DNA of 62,219 nt, from NCBI GenBank assembly GCA_902604785.1, contig CACLAC010000006.1:1-62219 (forward strand), given 5' to 3'. The translations under genes were made by a program, and so were the position numbers. Below the pieces are notes generated by a model. It was not told the DNA's origin. It saw only the letters and a program-made list of their open reading frames with translations, and searched no databases. Positions 45,555 to 55,323 of this stretch are shown here, in pieces. The stretch comes from an uncultured Pelagibacteraceae bacterium (GTDB taxonomy: Bacteria; Pseudomonadota; Alphaproteobacteria; Pelagibacterales; Pelagibacteraceae). Position 1 is the stretch's first letter, and every line of letters begins with the position of its first letter.

Positions 45555-46457
45555 ATGAGCAAAAAAATTAAAGTTTTATTAGTAATTATATCACTTTTTT
45601 TATTTAAACAAGCTTTTGCTGTTGATTTAAAAAATAATGTTACTGATAAATTTTATTCAAGTCTAAATGAATTTTCTCAAAATTTGGCCCAAGGTTTGTC
45701 AGATACATTAAGTCAAAATGAAAATATTAAATATTTTGATATTAGTGTTGATATACAGGAAAAGCAAAAACCTTCTTTTGAAATAAAAAGTGTAAATAAA
45801 ATATCAGAAGACAGTGATAGTGCTATTTTCAATCAAGCAAATATTATATCGCATGACGGAGACACAACTATTAATTTAGGAATTGGAAAAAGAAAATTGT
45901 TAAACAATGATACATTAATGTTGGGCGGAAATTTTTTTCTAGATAGAGTAATAGGAAGTGAAGCACATTTTAGAAGTGGATTAGGTGTCGAAGCTATCTC
46001 AAGTGTACTTGATTTAAGAGGAAATTATTACAATGCGATTAGTGGATGGGAATTTACAGATGAAGGAAAAGAAAAAGCGTTGGACGGTTATGATTTACAA
46101 TTAAATTATCATGTTAGAGGTAGCACGAATACAGATTTATTTATTCAAACTTTTGAATGGGAGAATCCAAATTCGACATATAAAGAAAAAGGAGAAAAAG
46201 CAGGAATAACTTCGAAAGTTGGAAATTTTGCATTTGAAGCTGGATATTTAAATAATAATAAAAATGATGATGGTTTCTTTGGTAGTTTAAAACTTGTAAT
46301 TCCTTTAGGTGAGGAAAAAGAAAATACAAATGTAAATAATACTGAAACAAATTCTAAGTATGTGAGTGTTAGAGACAAACTATACATTCCTGTAAAAAGA
46401 GAAAATAAAATTAGAGTAGTTAAAATTGCATCGGGGGTAAAAGTAAGTGGTTTTTAA
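45555..46457 (+). CDS. Inverse-autotransporter-type outer-membrane barrel without a passenger
   Basis: 300 residues. Signal peptide (1-23). Residues ~85-255 match the N-terminal beta-barrel of intimin/invasin-like inverse autotransporters: ISHDGDTTINLGIGKRKL, LMLGGNFFLDR, GLGVEAISSVLDLRGNYYNAISGW, LDGYDLQLNYHV, GSLKLVIPLGE. Such barrels normally carry Ig-like passenger domains afterwards; here only about 45 residues follow. It overlaps the next exported protein gene by 11 bases. Confidence 0.8.
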   Translation: MSKKIKVLLVIISLFLFKQAFAVDLKNNVTDKFYSSLNEFSQNLAQGLSDTLSQNENIKYFDISVDIQEKQKPSFEIKSVNKISEDSDSAIFNQANIISHDGDTTINLGIGKRKLLNNDTLMLGGNFFLDRVIGSEAHFRSGLGVEAISSVLDLRGNYYNAISGWEFTDEGKEKALDGYDLQLNYHVRGSTNTDLFIQTFEWENPNSTYKEKGEKAGITSKVGNFAFEAGYLNNNKNDDGFFGSLKLVIPLGEEKENTNVNNTETNSKYVSVRDKLYIPVKRENKIRVVKIASGVKVSGF

Positions 46458-47490
46458 ATTTATAACAAACCGTTGGACAATACTTTTCTTAATTATAGGA
46501 ATTTGTATTTTTTATCAAAGCACAGCAATTGCTGGCGATACATGTCATAGAAATGCAGATAATAAAATAGTTGTAAACGACACTTCAAGTACTCCTGTTT
46601 CTCATGATGGTGGATCAACTCATAATAAAGATTATTGTAATGAAGAACCTCTAAACTATAAGGTAAAGATTTTTGAAGTTAAAATGTGTACTTCAGATCC
46701 ATACGTTGCAGGAACAGGTGACACAGGTGCAGATCCTGATTTGACTTCATGTATAGATATTTTCAATAGTTCTCCAGGCAAAGATATAGTTATTCAACCA
46801 AATGTAAAAACTAACTTATTAGAAGGAGGTGTGGTTTTACCTATAGGAAGTTATGGTTACTCTGTAATTATCTTAAGTAATGAGTTGCAAGTTAAACATT
46901 ACGAAACTTATATTGATACAGGGGATAATGATGCTGATATTAGAGGTTATAAAGCCAGTGGATTTTCAACAGGAAAAACTTGTTATACTCATTCAAGTGT
47001 AACTAGTTATACAGGCCACTCCAGCAACATTCATGGTTGGGCCATTTTTACAGGCGCTCCAGGGACTGGTAGTACATTAGGCTTAATATGTTCAGACTCA
47101 TTTGATGCAACCAATCCACCATCTGATTATGATTATACTAGAGAGATTATAGACTCTATTGATGCTACATGTGATGGCACAGGTGATTGTGACACTACCT
47201 TTAGACCTTATATTGCTTATCAAGCAGAGTCTTTAATTGGCGGAAGTTATGCAGGTGTATTAGTTCAAGATGATCATGCAACAGTAGGAACTAATAGAAA
47301 TAACTCAACAAGAATTGCATATATTATGTCTTTTGATAATCCAATTAGTATTACAGAGGATACTTCAAGTTTTGAAATGTCATTTAATACATCTACATCA
47401 GTCAGTATTGACTGGGGTGCTGCAGACAGTGTTACCAACGCAGTTAAGATGGGAGTAGATCCATTCTACGTAAAATATACTGCAAATTAA
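46447..47490 (+). CDS. Exported protein of unknown function paired with the barrel gene (GTG start)
   Basis: 347 residues from a GTG at 46447, in a different frame from the overlapping barrel gene. A basic-hydrophobic signal peptide (1-29, ending about AIAG) supports this start. The mature part is acidic, Ser/Thr/Asp-rich with paired cysteines (MCTSDPY, SCIDIF, CYTH, LICSD, CDGTGDC), looking like a secreted beta-rich surface protein. No family recognised. It converges with the phosphomutase gene, overlapping by four bases. Confidence 0.72.
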   Translation: MVFKFITNRWTILFLIIGICIFYQSTAIAGDTCHRNADNKIVVNDTSSTPVSHDGGSTHNKDYCNEEPLNYKVKIFEVKMCTSDPYVAGTGDTGADPDLTSCIDIFNSSPGKDIVIQPNVKTNLLEGGVVLPIGSYGYSVIILSNELQVKHYETYIDTGDNDADIRGYKASGFSTGKTCYTHSSVTSYTGHSSNIHGWAIFTGAPGTGSTLGLICSDSFDATNPPSDYDYTREIIDSIDATCDGTGDCDTTFRPYIAYQAESLIGGSYAGVLVQDDHATVGTNRNNSTRIAYIMSFDNPISITEDTSSFEMSFNTSTSVSIDWGAADSVTNAVKMGVDPFYVKYTAN

Positions 47491-48944
47491 ATAATTTTTT
47501 GATCATATTCACCAATCTTGCCAGTATTTTGAAGTAGATTATCAATAAATTGAAATATCTTTTTCTTTCTGTCATCTGAGGTAGGACTTTCTGTAACTAC
47601 AACTAAGGATGGTTTATTTGAAGACGCTCTTATCAAACCCCAAGAACCATCAGCAAAAGAAAATCTAACTCCATTTACTGTTAAAATTTCATTGATTTCT
47701 TGACCATCAATCTTTTCTTTTTCATTTTTTATTTTTTCAATTTTATTTACTAGATCTTTAACTACTTTATATTTTTCACTATCTTTACAAAAAGGAGACA
47801 TAGTTGGAGTTTGATATGTGTTAGGTAAATCATTGATAATTTCACTCATTTTTTTATTTTGACTGTTTAACAGATGACATACTTGAATAGCTGAATTAAT
47901 TCCATCATCATATCCATAACCTAAAGGTTTATTAAAAAAGAAGTGTCCACTTTTTTCAAATCCGGCTAAAGCGTTTTCAGTATTTACTTTTCTTTTAATA
48001 TGTGAATGACCAGTTTTCCAATAAATTGTTTCACAATTATTTTCCAAAAGAATTCTATCTTTTGAGTATAGGCCTGTAGATTTTACATCCACAACAAATT
48101 TAGAGTTGTTAAATTTATGAGAAAGATTTCTTGCTATCAATAAACCAATTTTATCTGAAAAAATTTCATTTCCATTATTATCTATAACACCTAAACGATC
48201 TCCATCACCATCAAATCCAAATCCTATATCGGCATTATTTTCTTTAACTTCCTTTGCAATAGCGTGTAGCATTTTTAAATCTTCAGGGTTTGGATTGTAT
48301 TTTGGAAAAGTGTAGTCTAAATTGCAATCTAGCTCAATTACATCACAACCAATACTTTTTAAAATATCTGGAGCAAATATACCAGCAGTTCCATTACCAC
48401 ATGCTACAACTACTTTAATTTTTTTACCAATCTTATTATTGTTAATTAAATTATCTTTATATATTTTTTGAAAATTTTTAATTTGTTTTTCACCGCCTAC
48501 GCCTTCAATAAATTTTTTATTTAATGTAATTTCTTTCAATTCTTTCATTTCTTCAGGCGCATGAGTTAAACCTTTTTTGATACCCATTTTTACCCCAGTC
48601 CAACCATTTTCATTATGACTAGCGGTAACCATTGCAATAGCATCCGAGTTTAAATTGAATTGTGCAAAATAAACCATAGGTGATAATGATAATCCTATAT
48701 CTTCAATAAAACATCCTGTAGAAATTAATCCTTTTTTTAAAGCTGATTTAATTTCTTCACTATAAGATCTATAGTCGTGACCAACTACAATTCTTGGATT
48801 AATTTTTTTTGTATGATTTATTATTTGAGTACCCAAACCTTTTCCTAACACTTCGATTCCCTCTAAATTAATGTTATCAGGGTATAACCATCTTGCGTCA
48901 TATTCTCGAAATCCAAAAGGGTCTATTTTTAGTGTTTTTTCCAT
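47487..48944 (-). CDS. Phosphomannomutase/phosphoglucomutase
   Basis: 485 residues of the alpha-D-phosphohexomutase family, AlgC/ManB-like. Early FREYDARW, the phosphoserine loop TASHNENGWTG, metal loop GFGFDGDGDRLGV and sugar loop GFEKSGHFFF are all present. It interconverts mannose- or glucose-1- and 6-phosphates for envelope glycans. It is divergent from nrdA across 143 bases. Confidence 0.92.
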   Translation of the reverse strand: MEKTLKIDPFGFREYDARWLYPDNINLEGIEVLGKGLGTQIINHTKKINPRIVVGHDYRSYSEEIKSALKKGLISTGCFIEDIGLSLSPMVYFAQFNLNSDAIAMVTASHNENGWTGVKMGIKKGLTHAPEEMKELKEITLNKKFIEGVGGEKQIKNFQKIYKDNLINNNKIGKKIKVVVACGNGTAGIFAPDILKSIGCDVIELDCNLDYTFPKYNPNPEDLKMLHAIAKEVKENNADIGFGFDGDGDRLGVIDNNGNEIFSDKIGLLIARNLSHKFNNSKFVVDVKSTGLYSKDRILLENNCETIYWKTGHSHIKRKVNTENALAGFEKSGHFFFNKPLGYGYDDGINSAIQVCHLLNSQNKKMSEIINDLPNTYQTPTMSPFCKDSEKYKVVKDLVNKIEKIKNEKEKIDGQEINEILTVNGVRFSFADGSWGLIRASSNKPSLVVVTESPTSDDRKKKIFQFIDNLLQNTGKIGEYDQKII

Positions 48945-49018
48945 GTGGACATTTCTACATTTTTTTTATTTTTTTATTGATAAATTTATATTGTGTTCTA
49001 TATATGTTCTGTTGATTT

Positions 49019-49065
49019 CTAATTTATATAGTATATTAACAATATAACCACACAACATATAGTTG
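49019..49065. promoter_or_regulatory. Pair of NrdR-box-like sites upstream of nrdA
   Basis: A 16-base match to the NrdR consensus (acaCwAtATaTwGtgt) lies at 49050-49065 (13 of 16 by my count) and a weaker one at 49019-49034 (11 of 16, core TATATAGT). Their spacing of 31 bases is that expected of NrdR box pairs. They end 22 bases before the nrdA start. Confidence 0.55.
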
Positions 49066-49087
49066 TTTTACAAAAAAAAGGGAGCAA

Positions 49088-51025
49088 ATGAACAAAGTTT
49101 TATCTCAGGCAATAAGGAAAGCTGTCTCTGATTTTTCACCTCAAGCAACTGAATATCAAAAAGATAAAAGACCAGATTTATTCTCATTAAATGATGATAC
49201 CGAACTTTTCCAAAATTCGAAAGGTACAACTATCAAAATTGATAGATCTAAAGACAAAAACTTAACAGAATTTGGCAAAGCAACATTAAGTGACAGATAT
49301 CTTGGATCAAATGAATCATTTCAGGATTTGTTTGCAAGAGTTGCAAGCCACTATGCAGATGACAATTTGCACGCACAAAGATTGTATAACTATATTAGCA
49401 ACCTTTGGTTTATGCCAGCAACTCCAGTTCTATCAAATGGAGGAACCAAAAGGGGTTTGCCTATTTCTTGTTTTTTAAACGAAGCATCAGATAGTCTAAA
49501 TGGAATTTTAGATCTATGGAGTGAAAATGTTTGGTTAGCAGCCAAGGGTGGAGGAATAGGAAGTTACTGGGGAAACTTAAGGTCCATCGGCGAAAAAATT
49601 GGTAGAGTTGGAAAAACTTCAGGAATTATTCCTTTCATTAAAGTTATGGATTCATTAACAATGGCAATTAGTCAAGGCTCCTTAAGAAGGGGATCGGCAG
49701 CATGTTATCTTCCTATAGATCATCCAGAAATAGAAGAGTTTATTGAAATGAGGAGACCTACAGGAGGTGATCCAAATAGAAGATCGTTAAACCTTCACCA
49801 TGGAGTATTGGTATCAGATGCTTTTATGAGAGCAGTTGAACTTGATGAACAATGGGCATTAAAAAGCCCAAAAGATAAATCAGTTCAATCAACTGTGTCA
49901 GCAAGAAATTTATGGATAAGACTTCTAACGGCAAGAATAGAAACAGGCGAACCTTATATAATTTTTATAGATACCGTTAATAGAATGATTCCTCAGCATC
50001 ATAAGCTAGCAGGACTTACGGTTAAAACTTCTAATTTATGTAGTGAAATAACTCTTCCAACTGGAATTGATAAAGAAGGAAAAGATAGAACAGCAGTTTG
50101 TTGCTTATCATCATTGAACCTAGAAAAATATGACGAATGGAAAGATGACGAAAATTTTATATCTGATGTAATGAGATTTTTAGACAATGTTTTAACTGAT
50201 TTTATTGAAAAAGCGCCAGAGTCATTTAGTGATGCAACTTACTCTGCTTTAAAAGAAAGAAGTGTTGGACTTGGAGTAATGGGTCTTCACTCATATTTTC
50301 AACAAAAAATGATTCCCTTCGAGTCTGTAATGAGCAAAGTATGGAATAAAAAAATATTCGAAAAAATTCAAAAACAAGTTGATAAAGCATCTAAAGACTT
50401 AGCCGAAGAAAGAGGACCTTGCCCTGATGCAGCTGATTATGGAATTAATGAAAGATTTTCGAACAAAACAGCGATAGCACCGACAGCTTCAATATCAATT
50501 ATTTGTGGAGGAACTTCACCAGGAGTAGAACCTATAGCAGCTAATAGTTATACACACAAAACTCTATCTGGATCATTTAATGTAAGAAATAAATATCTTG
50601 AAAAAATACTAGCAAAATATGAAAAAAATGATGAAGAAACATGGTCAAGTATTACAACAAATCAAGGATCTGTTTCTCACCTAAAATTTTTAACTCAAGA
50701 AGAAAAAGATGTATTTAAAACAGCTTTCGAATTAGATCAAAGATGGATCGTTGATTTATGTGCCGATAGAACACCTAATATTTCACAAGCACAATCAATA
50801 AATATCTTTATACCTGCAGATATTCATAAAAAAGATTTACACCAAATTCATTTTCAGGCTTGGAAAAAAGGACTTAAGAGTCTTTACTACTGTAGATCAA
50901 AATCTATTCAAAGAGCTGAAAATGTAAATGATACAAATCTAACAGATGTTACGGCTAATGTTTATAAATCTAAAAATAAACAAGAAGGCGAAACCGAATA
51001 TGAGGAGTGTTTATCATGTCAATAA
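49088..51025 (+). CDS. nrdA: Class I ribonucleotide reductase, large (alpha) subunit
   Basis: 645 residues. Catalytic cysteines are C128 (LPISCFL), C318 in NLCSE with N316 and E320, and C338/C339 (TAVCCLSSLN); the C-terminal CLSC pair provides the thiol shuttle. The N-terminal ATP-cone activity domain (~90 residues) is missing compared with E. coli NrdA, so overall dATP inhibition by that domain is not expected. A strong GGGAG ribosome-binding site precedes the ATG. Confidence 0.94.
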   Translation: MNKVLSQAIRKAVSDFSPQATEYQKDKRPDLFSLNDDTELFQNSKGTTIKIDRSKDKNLTEFGKATLSDRYLGSNESFQDLFARVASHYADDNLHAQRLYNYISNLWFMPATPVLSNGGTKRGLPISCFLNEASDSLNGILDLWSENVWLAAKGGGIGSYWGNLRSIGEKIGRVGKTSGIIPFIKVMDSLTMAISQGSLRRGSAACYLPIDHPEIEEFIEMRRPTGGDPNRRSLNLHHGVLVSDAFMRAVELDEQWALKSPKDKSVQSTVSARNLWIRLLTARIETGEPYIIFIDTVNRMIPQHHKLAGLTVKTSNLCSEITLPTGIDKEGKDRTAVCCLSSLNLEKYDEWKDDENFISDVMRFLDNVLTDFIEKAPESFSDATYSALKERSVGLGVMGLHSYFQQKMIPFESVMSKVWNKKIFEKIQKQVDKASKDLAEERGPCPDAADYGINERFSNKTAIAPTASISIICGGTSPGVEPIAANSYTHKTLSGSFNVRNKYLEKILAKYEKNDEETWSSITTNQGSVSHLKFLTQEEKDVFKTAFELDQRWIVDLCADRTPNISQAQSINIFIPADIHKKDLHQIHFQAWKKGLKSLYYCRSKSIQRAENVNDTNLTDVTANVYKSKNKQEGETEYEECLSCQ

Positions 51026-52035
51026 TACAAAAAATAAAAAACAATAATGAAGCTAAAATAATCACACCAAATAAAAACGGTTTGTTGGTAGAGAACCCTG
51101 TATACAAACCATTTAGGTATCCTTGGTGTTACGATGCATGGTTGACCCAACAAAGAATTCATTGGCTTCCTGAAGAGGTTCCTTTAGGTGATGATGTTAG
51201 AGATTGGCAAAAAAACTTATCACAATCTGAAAAAAATTTATTAACTCAAATTTTTAGATTTTTTACGCAAGCTGATGTAGAAGTAAACAATTGCTATTTA
51301 AGACACTATACAACTGTATTCAAACCAACCGAAGTGTTAATGATGATGACAGCATTTGCATCAATGGAAACTGTGCACATTGCTGCTTACTCTCATTTAC
51401 TTGATACAATTGGAATGCCAGAGTCAGAATACTCAGCTTTCATGAAGTATAAAGAAATGAAAGATAAATATGATTACATGCAAGGTTTTGATGTAAAATC
51501 TAAAGAAGATATAGCAAAAACAGTAGCAGTATTCAGTGCTTTTACTGAAGGACTTCAATTATTCGCAAGCTTTGCAATTCTACTTAACTTTCCTAGATTT
51601 AATAAAATGAAAGGTATGGGTCAAATCGTTACTTGGTCAGTAAGAGATGAAACTCTGCATTGCAACTCTATGATAAGATTATTCAAAGAATTTATAAAAG
51701 AAAATCCTGAAATTTGGACACCTAAACTTAAAAAAGAACTTTACGAAGCTTGCAGAACTATAATTCATCACGAGGATGCTTTTATTGATTTAGCTTTTGA
51801 AATGGGTCCAATGGAAGGATTAACTGCTAAAGAAGTTAAAGATTATATAAGATTTATTGCAAACAGAAGACTAGCTCAACTTGGTTTAGAACCTATTTAT
51901 GAAATAGATAAAAATCCTCTTACTTGGCTTGATACAATGTTAAATGCCGTTGAACATATGAACTTTTTTGAAGGTAGAGCAACTGAATACTCAAAAGCTT
52001 CAACGCAAGGTTCTTGGACTGAAGCTTTTTCTTGA
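51016..52035 (+). CDS. nrdB: Class I ribonucleotide reductase, small (beta) subunit
   Basis: 339 residues from the ATG at 51016, chosen because GAGGAG (51002-51007) lies eight bases upstream; an earlier GTG at 51007 is part of that site. It overlaps nrdA by 10 bases. Metal ligands D (QADVEV), E and H (ASMETVH) and the radical Tyr four residues on (HIAAY) are conserved, later ligands in the GLQLFASFA helix and RDETLH. A tyrosyl-radical diiron class is likely. Confidence 0.95.
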   Translation: MSIIQKIKNNNEAKIITPNKNGLLVENPVYKPFRYPWCYDAWLTQQRIHWLPEEVPLGDDVRDWQKNLSQSEKNLLTQIFRFFTQADVEVNNCYLRHYTTVFKPTEVLMMMTAFASMETVHIAAYSHLLDTIGMPESEYSAFMKYKEMKDKYDYMQGFDVKSKEDIAKTVAVFSAFTEGLQLFASFAILLNFPRFNKMKGMGQIVTWSVRDETLHCNSMIRLFKEFIKENPEIWTPKLKKELYEACRTIIHHEDAFIDLAFEMGPMEGLTAKEVKDYIRFIANRRLAQLGLEPIYEIDKNPLTWLDTMLNAVEHMNFFEGRATEYSKASTQGSWTEAFS

Positions 52036-52068
52036 TAAAATAAATATAAAAAAAATCTTTTTAGAGCT

Positions 52069-52689
52069 ATGAAATATAGAAAATTTTATAGGAAAACTAG
52101 CTTTAAACAAAAAGGGATAGGAGAAATATTCCTTAATGAAGTCCAAAAAACAAATCCAAAAAGTTTTTTTGAAATAGGAATATTTCATGGTGTTACTGCG
52201 AGAAATGTTTGTGATTTAATGTATAAAAATCATAAATCAGATTTTAGATACATTGGAATAGATATATTTGATGAAAATGTGAATAAAAATGAAGTTGCAC
52301 CAAGTTTTAAATTCAACAATGTATTAAAAACCTTTTACTTCAAATTTATTAAAAGACAGAACCCTTATAGTGCTATTGCTGTAGAGGATTTATTAAAAAA
52401 ATATAAAAAAAATATAGAAATTATAACAGGTAATACTAACGAAAAATTAAAATACCTGAATTTAAATAATATTGATTATATTTTTATTGATGGTGGTCAC
52501 AATTTTGAAGCAGTAAAAAATGATCTTTATTATAGTAAAAAATTCATACGGAAAGGTGGAACTATACTCTGTGATGATTATGACTTATCTTATGCTCCAG
52601 GTGTTAAAAAGGCTATAGATGAATTCGTTTTAAACAATCAATGTAAATTTTCGATTATTGCAGAAAGATTTGCAAAAATAAAATTGTAA
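52069..52689 (+). CDS. Class I SAM-dependent methyltransferase-like protein
   Basis: 206 residues. The SAM-binding motif FFEIGIFHGVTARNV (about 34-48) and acidic IGIDIFDEN after strand 2, then YIFIDGGHNFEAVKNDLYY and GGTILCDDY, match small Methyltransf_24-type proteins. Substrate unknown. Lies 33 bases after nrdB on the same strand. Confidence 0.8.
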   Translation: MKYRKFYRKTSFKQKGIGEIFLNEVQKTNPKSFFEIGIFHGVTARNVCDLMYKNHKSDFRYIGIDIFDENVNKNEVAPSFKFNNVLKTFYFKFIKRQNPYSAIAVEDLLKKYKKNIEIITGNTNEKLKYLNLNNIDYIFIDGGHNFEAVKNDLYYSKKFIRKGGTILCDDYDLSYAPGVKKAIDEFVLNNQCKFSIIAERFAKIKL

Positions 52690-52736
52690 ATAAACTTCAA
52701 ATAATCTTTAATATTCTTTTCTTTTTAAACATTTAT

Positions 52737-53225
52737 TCAACAATTTTCTTCACATCTTAAAAATTCTTGCTCATTTAAATTTTCTTGTTCTTGTTGCTCT
52801 AATTCTTGCTGCTGCTGTTCTAATTCTTGCTGCTGCTGTTCTAATTCTTGCTGCTGCTGTTCTAATTCTTGCTGCTGCTGTTCTAAATTTTGTTCATTTT
52901 GTTTGTTTTGTTGCGAGTTATTATTAATTGATTTTTTATTATTATTATCAGATTTTGAATTATTTATTAAGATTAATGAATTAGATGTAAAATCACAACT
53001 TAATATGTTTGATTTATTTTTTTTACAATTTGCTTTTAACCAACCATTATAATTTTGACTGTACTTTTCGTAATAAGTTTTAATCATGTATCCATTGTGA
53101 TCAACTACATCAACTCTTCTAATATCTTTATCCATTGTAATTATTTTTTTATTTGAACATGAGGTGATAAAAACCGCTAAAATAATTCCAAAAATAAATA
53201 TAATGTATCTCCTAATATTAATCAT
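52737..53225 (-). CDS. Lipoprotein with Gln/Glu-rich tandem-repeat tail
   Basis: 162 residues. Signal peptide with lipobox ITSC (Cys near residue 23), a short middle domain, then a repeat tail (about 98-150) of E-L-E-Q-Q-Q-Q units, predicted to be a long charged coiled coil. No function known; could span the periplasm or bind peptidoglycan, but this is conjecture. Confidence 0.7.
   Translation of the reverse strand: MINIRRYIIFIFGIILAVFITSCSNKKIITMDKDIRRVDVVDHNGYMIKTYYEKYSQNYNGWLKANCKKNKSNILSCDFTSNSLILINNSKSDNNNKKSINNNSQQNKQNEQNLEQQQQELEQQQQELEQQQQELEQQQQELEQQEQENLNEQEFLRCEENC
52801..52884 (-). repeat. Four perfect 21-base tandem repeats in the lipoprotein gene
   Basis: Copies at 52801-52821, 52822-52842, 52843-52863 and 52864-52884 are identical. 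Each contains a GCT run (CAG on the coding strand) and encodes seven residues, so changes in copy number keep the frame. Confidence 0.95.
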
Positions 53226-53302
53226 GAATCACGTATACAACTAATAATTGAAATACAAAATACCAGATATAGATATATTAATTTTTATTAGTCTGTATAT
53301 TG

Positions 53303-54427
53303 TTATCTTTGATTAAGAAGCATAACTTTTCTATGCTTCGCTCCACTATATTTAGAAAGAGGCCTGATTAGTTTATTTGCAGCATGTTGCTCCATGATAT
53401 GTGCTGACCAACCGGTTATTCTTGATATTACAAAAATAGGAGTAAAAAAATCAGTATCAAAACCCATTAAATGATAAGTTGGTCCAGTAGGATAATCAAC
53501 ATTTGGGTGGATATTTTTTCTTTCAATCATAACATTTTTTACGATGTCATAAATTTTTATGAATTTTTTATCATTTTTAATTGAAGCAACTTTTTTAAAG
53601 TATTTTTCCATTGTTGGAACTCTAGAATCTCCTTTTTTATAAACTCTGTGACCAAACCCCATTACTACATCTTTTTTATCTAAAGCTTTGTTAATCCATT
53701 TTAAGGCATTTTCAGGTTTTTTAATTTTATTCATCATATGCATGACTTCTTCGTTAGCTCCACCATGCAATGGACCTTTTAAACTTGCTATAGCTCCAGT
53801 TATTGCTCCATGTATATCAGATAAACTACTAGTTATAGTTCTAGCAGTAAAAGTTGAAACATTAAAACTATGTTCTGCATAAAGTATTAAAGATACATCA
53901 AAAGCTTTAACTATTTCTTTTTTTGGAACTTTTCCAAAGCACATGTAGAAAAAATTTTCAGAAAACGACAATTTTTTTATAGGGGCTATTATTTTTTTTC
54001 CTTTTCTGCTTCTAAAAAAAGCAGCTAGAGCAATAGGTGTCTTTGCAAATATTCTGATAGCTTTTCTCATGTTGGCTTTTGGAGAATTATCTCTAGTTTC
54101 CTTATCTTCAAGTGACATTAAACTGACTGCAGTTCTCACAACATCCATTGGATGAGCTTTTTTAGGCATTTTTCTTATATCACTTAATATTTCTTTAGAG
54201 AGTTTTCTGTCTGATCTTTCTTCTTTAATAAAATTTTTTAATTGTTTTTTATTTGGAAGTTCTCCATTTAAAACAAGATAAGCTACTTCTTCAAAATTAC
54301 ATTTTTCGCATAAATCTTGTACAGCGTAACCTCTATAAGTTAGTGAATTTATATCAGGCATAACTTGAGAAACAGTTGTTTCGTCAACAACAATTCCAAG
54401 TAGTCCTTTTTTTATTTCATCACTCAT
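53303..54427 (-). CDS. prpC: 2-methylcitrate synthase / citrate synthase-family enzyme
   Basis: 374 residues. Citrate synthase signatures: GPLHGGANEEVM (catalytic His), VMGFGHRVYK (second His) and PNVDYPTG (Asp). The short N-terminus and operon with prpB and prpD indicate methylcitrate synthase, which joins propionyl-CoA and oxaloacetate. It is third in the order of transcription (prpD, prpB, prpC), overlapping prpB by one base. Confidence 0.92.
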   Translation of the reverse strand: MSDEIKKGLLGIVVDETTVSQVMPDINSLTYRGYAVQDLCEKCNFEEVAYLVLNGELPNKKQLKNFIKEERSDRKLSKEILSDIRKMPKKAHPMDVVRTAVSLMSLEDKETRDNSPKANMRKAIRIFAKTPIALAAFFRSRKGKKIIAPIKKLSFSENFFYMCFGKVPKKEIVKAFDVSLILYAEHSFNVSTFTARTITSSLSDIHGAITGAIASLKGPLHGGANEEVMHMMNKIKKPENALKWINKALDKKDVVMGFGHRVYKKGDSRVPTMEKYFKKVASIKNDKKFIKIYDIVKNVMIERKNIHPNVDYPTGPTYHLMGFDTDFFTPIFVISRITGWSAHIMEQHAANKLIRPLSKYSGAKHRKVMLLNQR

Positions 54428-55323
54428 TATTCATGACCATCTGTATTAAAATTATATATTTTCTCATCTAGAGAGTTATATTTTTCATATTCAACTAAAT
54501 CATATAATCTTTTCCTAGTTTGCATTTTATCAATAATATTGTTTTGATGTCCATCATCAAAAATGGCGCGCAATCCATCTTCAACACTTTTCATTGCTAA
54601 TCTTTGTGTTGTTACGGGATAAATTACAATGTTGTAGCCAAGATTTTCAAGGTCTTTGTAACCAAGAAGTTTTGATTTTCCAAATTCGGTCATATTAGCT
54701 AACAAGTAACTATCTAAAGATTTTCTAACTTTTTCAAATTCACTTTCATCTTTTAGCGCTTCTGGAAAAATAATTTCTGCACCAGCATCAATATAAGCTT
54801 TACATCTTTCAATCATTTTATCTAAACCTTCAACACTTTTTGCATCTGATCTGGCTATAATTTTAAAGTTCTTGTCTTTTTTAGAACTTACACATTCTTT
54901 AATTTTATTAACCATAGCATCTTTCGAAATAAGTTCTTTGTTATCTAAATGACCACATCTTTTTTGATCGATTTGATCTTCCAAATGAACTCCAGAAATT
55001 CCACTATTTTCAAAAGCTTCAATAGTTTCCTTACAAGATTTGAAACCAGTATCTATATCAACAATTGTTGGAAGATTTGTTACTCTAGCTATTTGATTTG
55101 ATCTATTATTTACATCTTTAAGTTTTGTTAAACCAATATCTGGATAACCTAAATCATTAGACATAACTCCTCCAGAAACATAAACAGCATCAAATCCAAT
55201 TTCTTCAATAACTTTTGCTGTTAAAGGATTGTAAGCCCCAGGTACTCTTAAAATTTTGTTTGATTTTAATTTATTTTCTAAATCAATTCTTTTCTGTTCT
55301 GGATTTTTTTTTACAAAGTGCAT
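54427..55323 (-). CDS. prpB: 2-methylisocitrate lyase
   Basis: 298 residues of the isocitrate lyase/PEP mutase family. Motifs: VSGGVMSNDLGYPDIG, the Mg site VDIDTGF, and the active-site K-R-C-G-H in HLEDQIDQKRCGH. It splits methylisocitrate into pyruvate and succinate. Directly downstream of prpD with no gap. Confidence 0.92.
   Translation of the reverse strand: MHFVKKNPEQKRIDLENKLKSNKILRVPGAYNPLTAKVIEEIGFDAVYVSGGVMSNDLGYPDIGLTKLKDVNNRSNQIARVTNLPTIVDIDTGFKSCKETIEAFENSGISGVHLEDQIDQKRCGHLDNKELISKDAMVNKIKECVSSKKDKNFKIIARSDAKSVEGLDKMIERCKAYIDAGAEIIFPEALKDESEFEKVRKSLDSYLLANMTEFGKSKLLGYKDLENLGYNIVIYPVTTQRLAMKSVEDGLRAIFDDGHQNNIIDKMQTRKRLYDLVEYEKYNSLDEKIYNFNTDGHE

Noticed and set aside
46440..46460. 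Possible frameshift joining the inverse-autotransporter barrel to the downstream protein
   Set aside because: The second protein has its own convincing signal peptide right at its GTG start, so two separate exported proteins fit better; only resequencing or homologues could overturn this.
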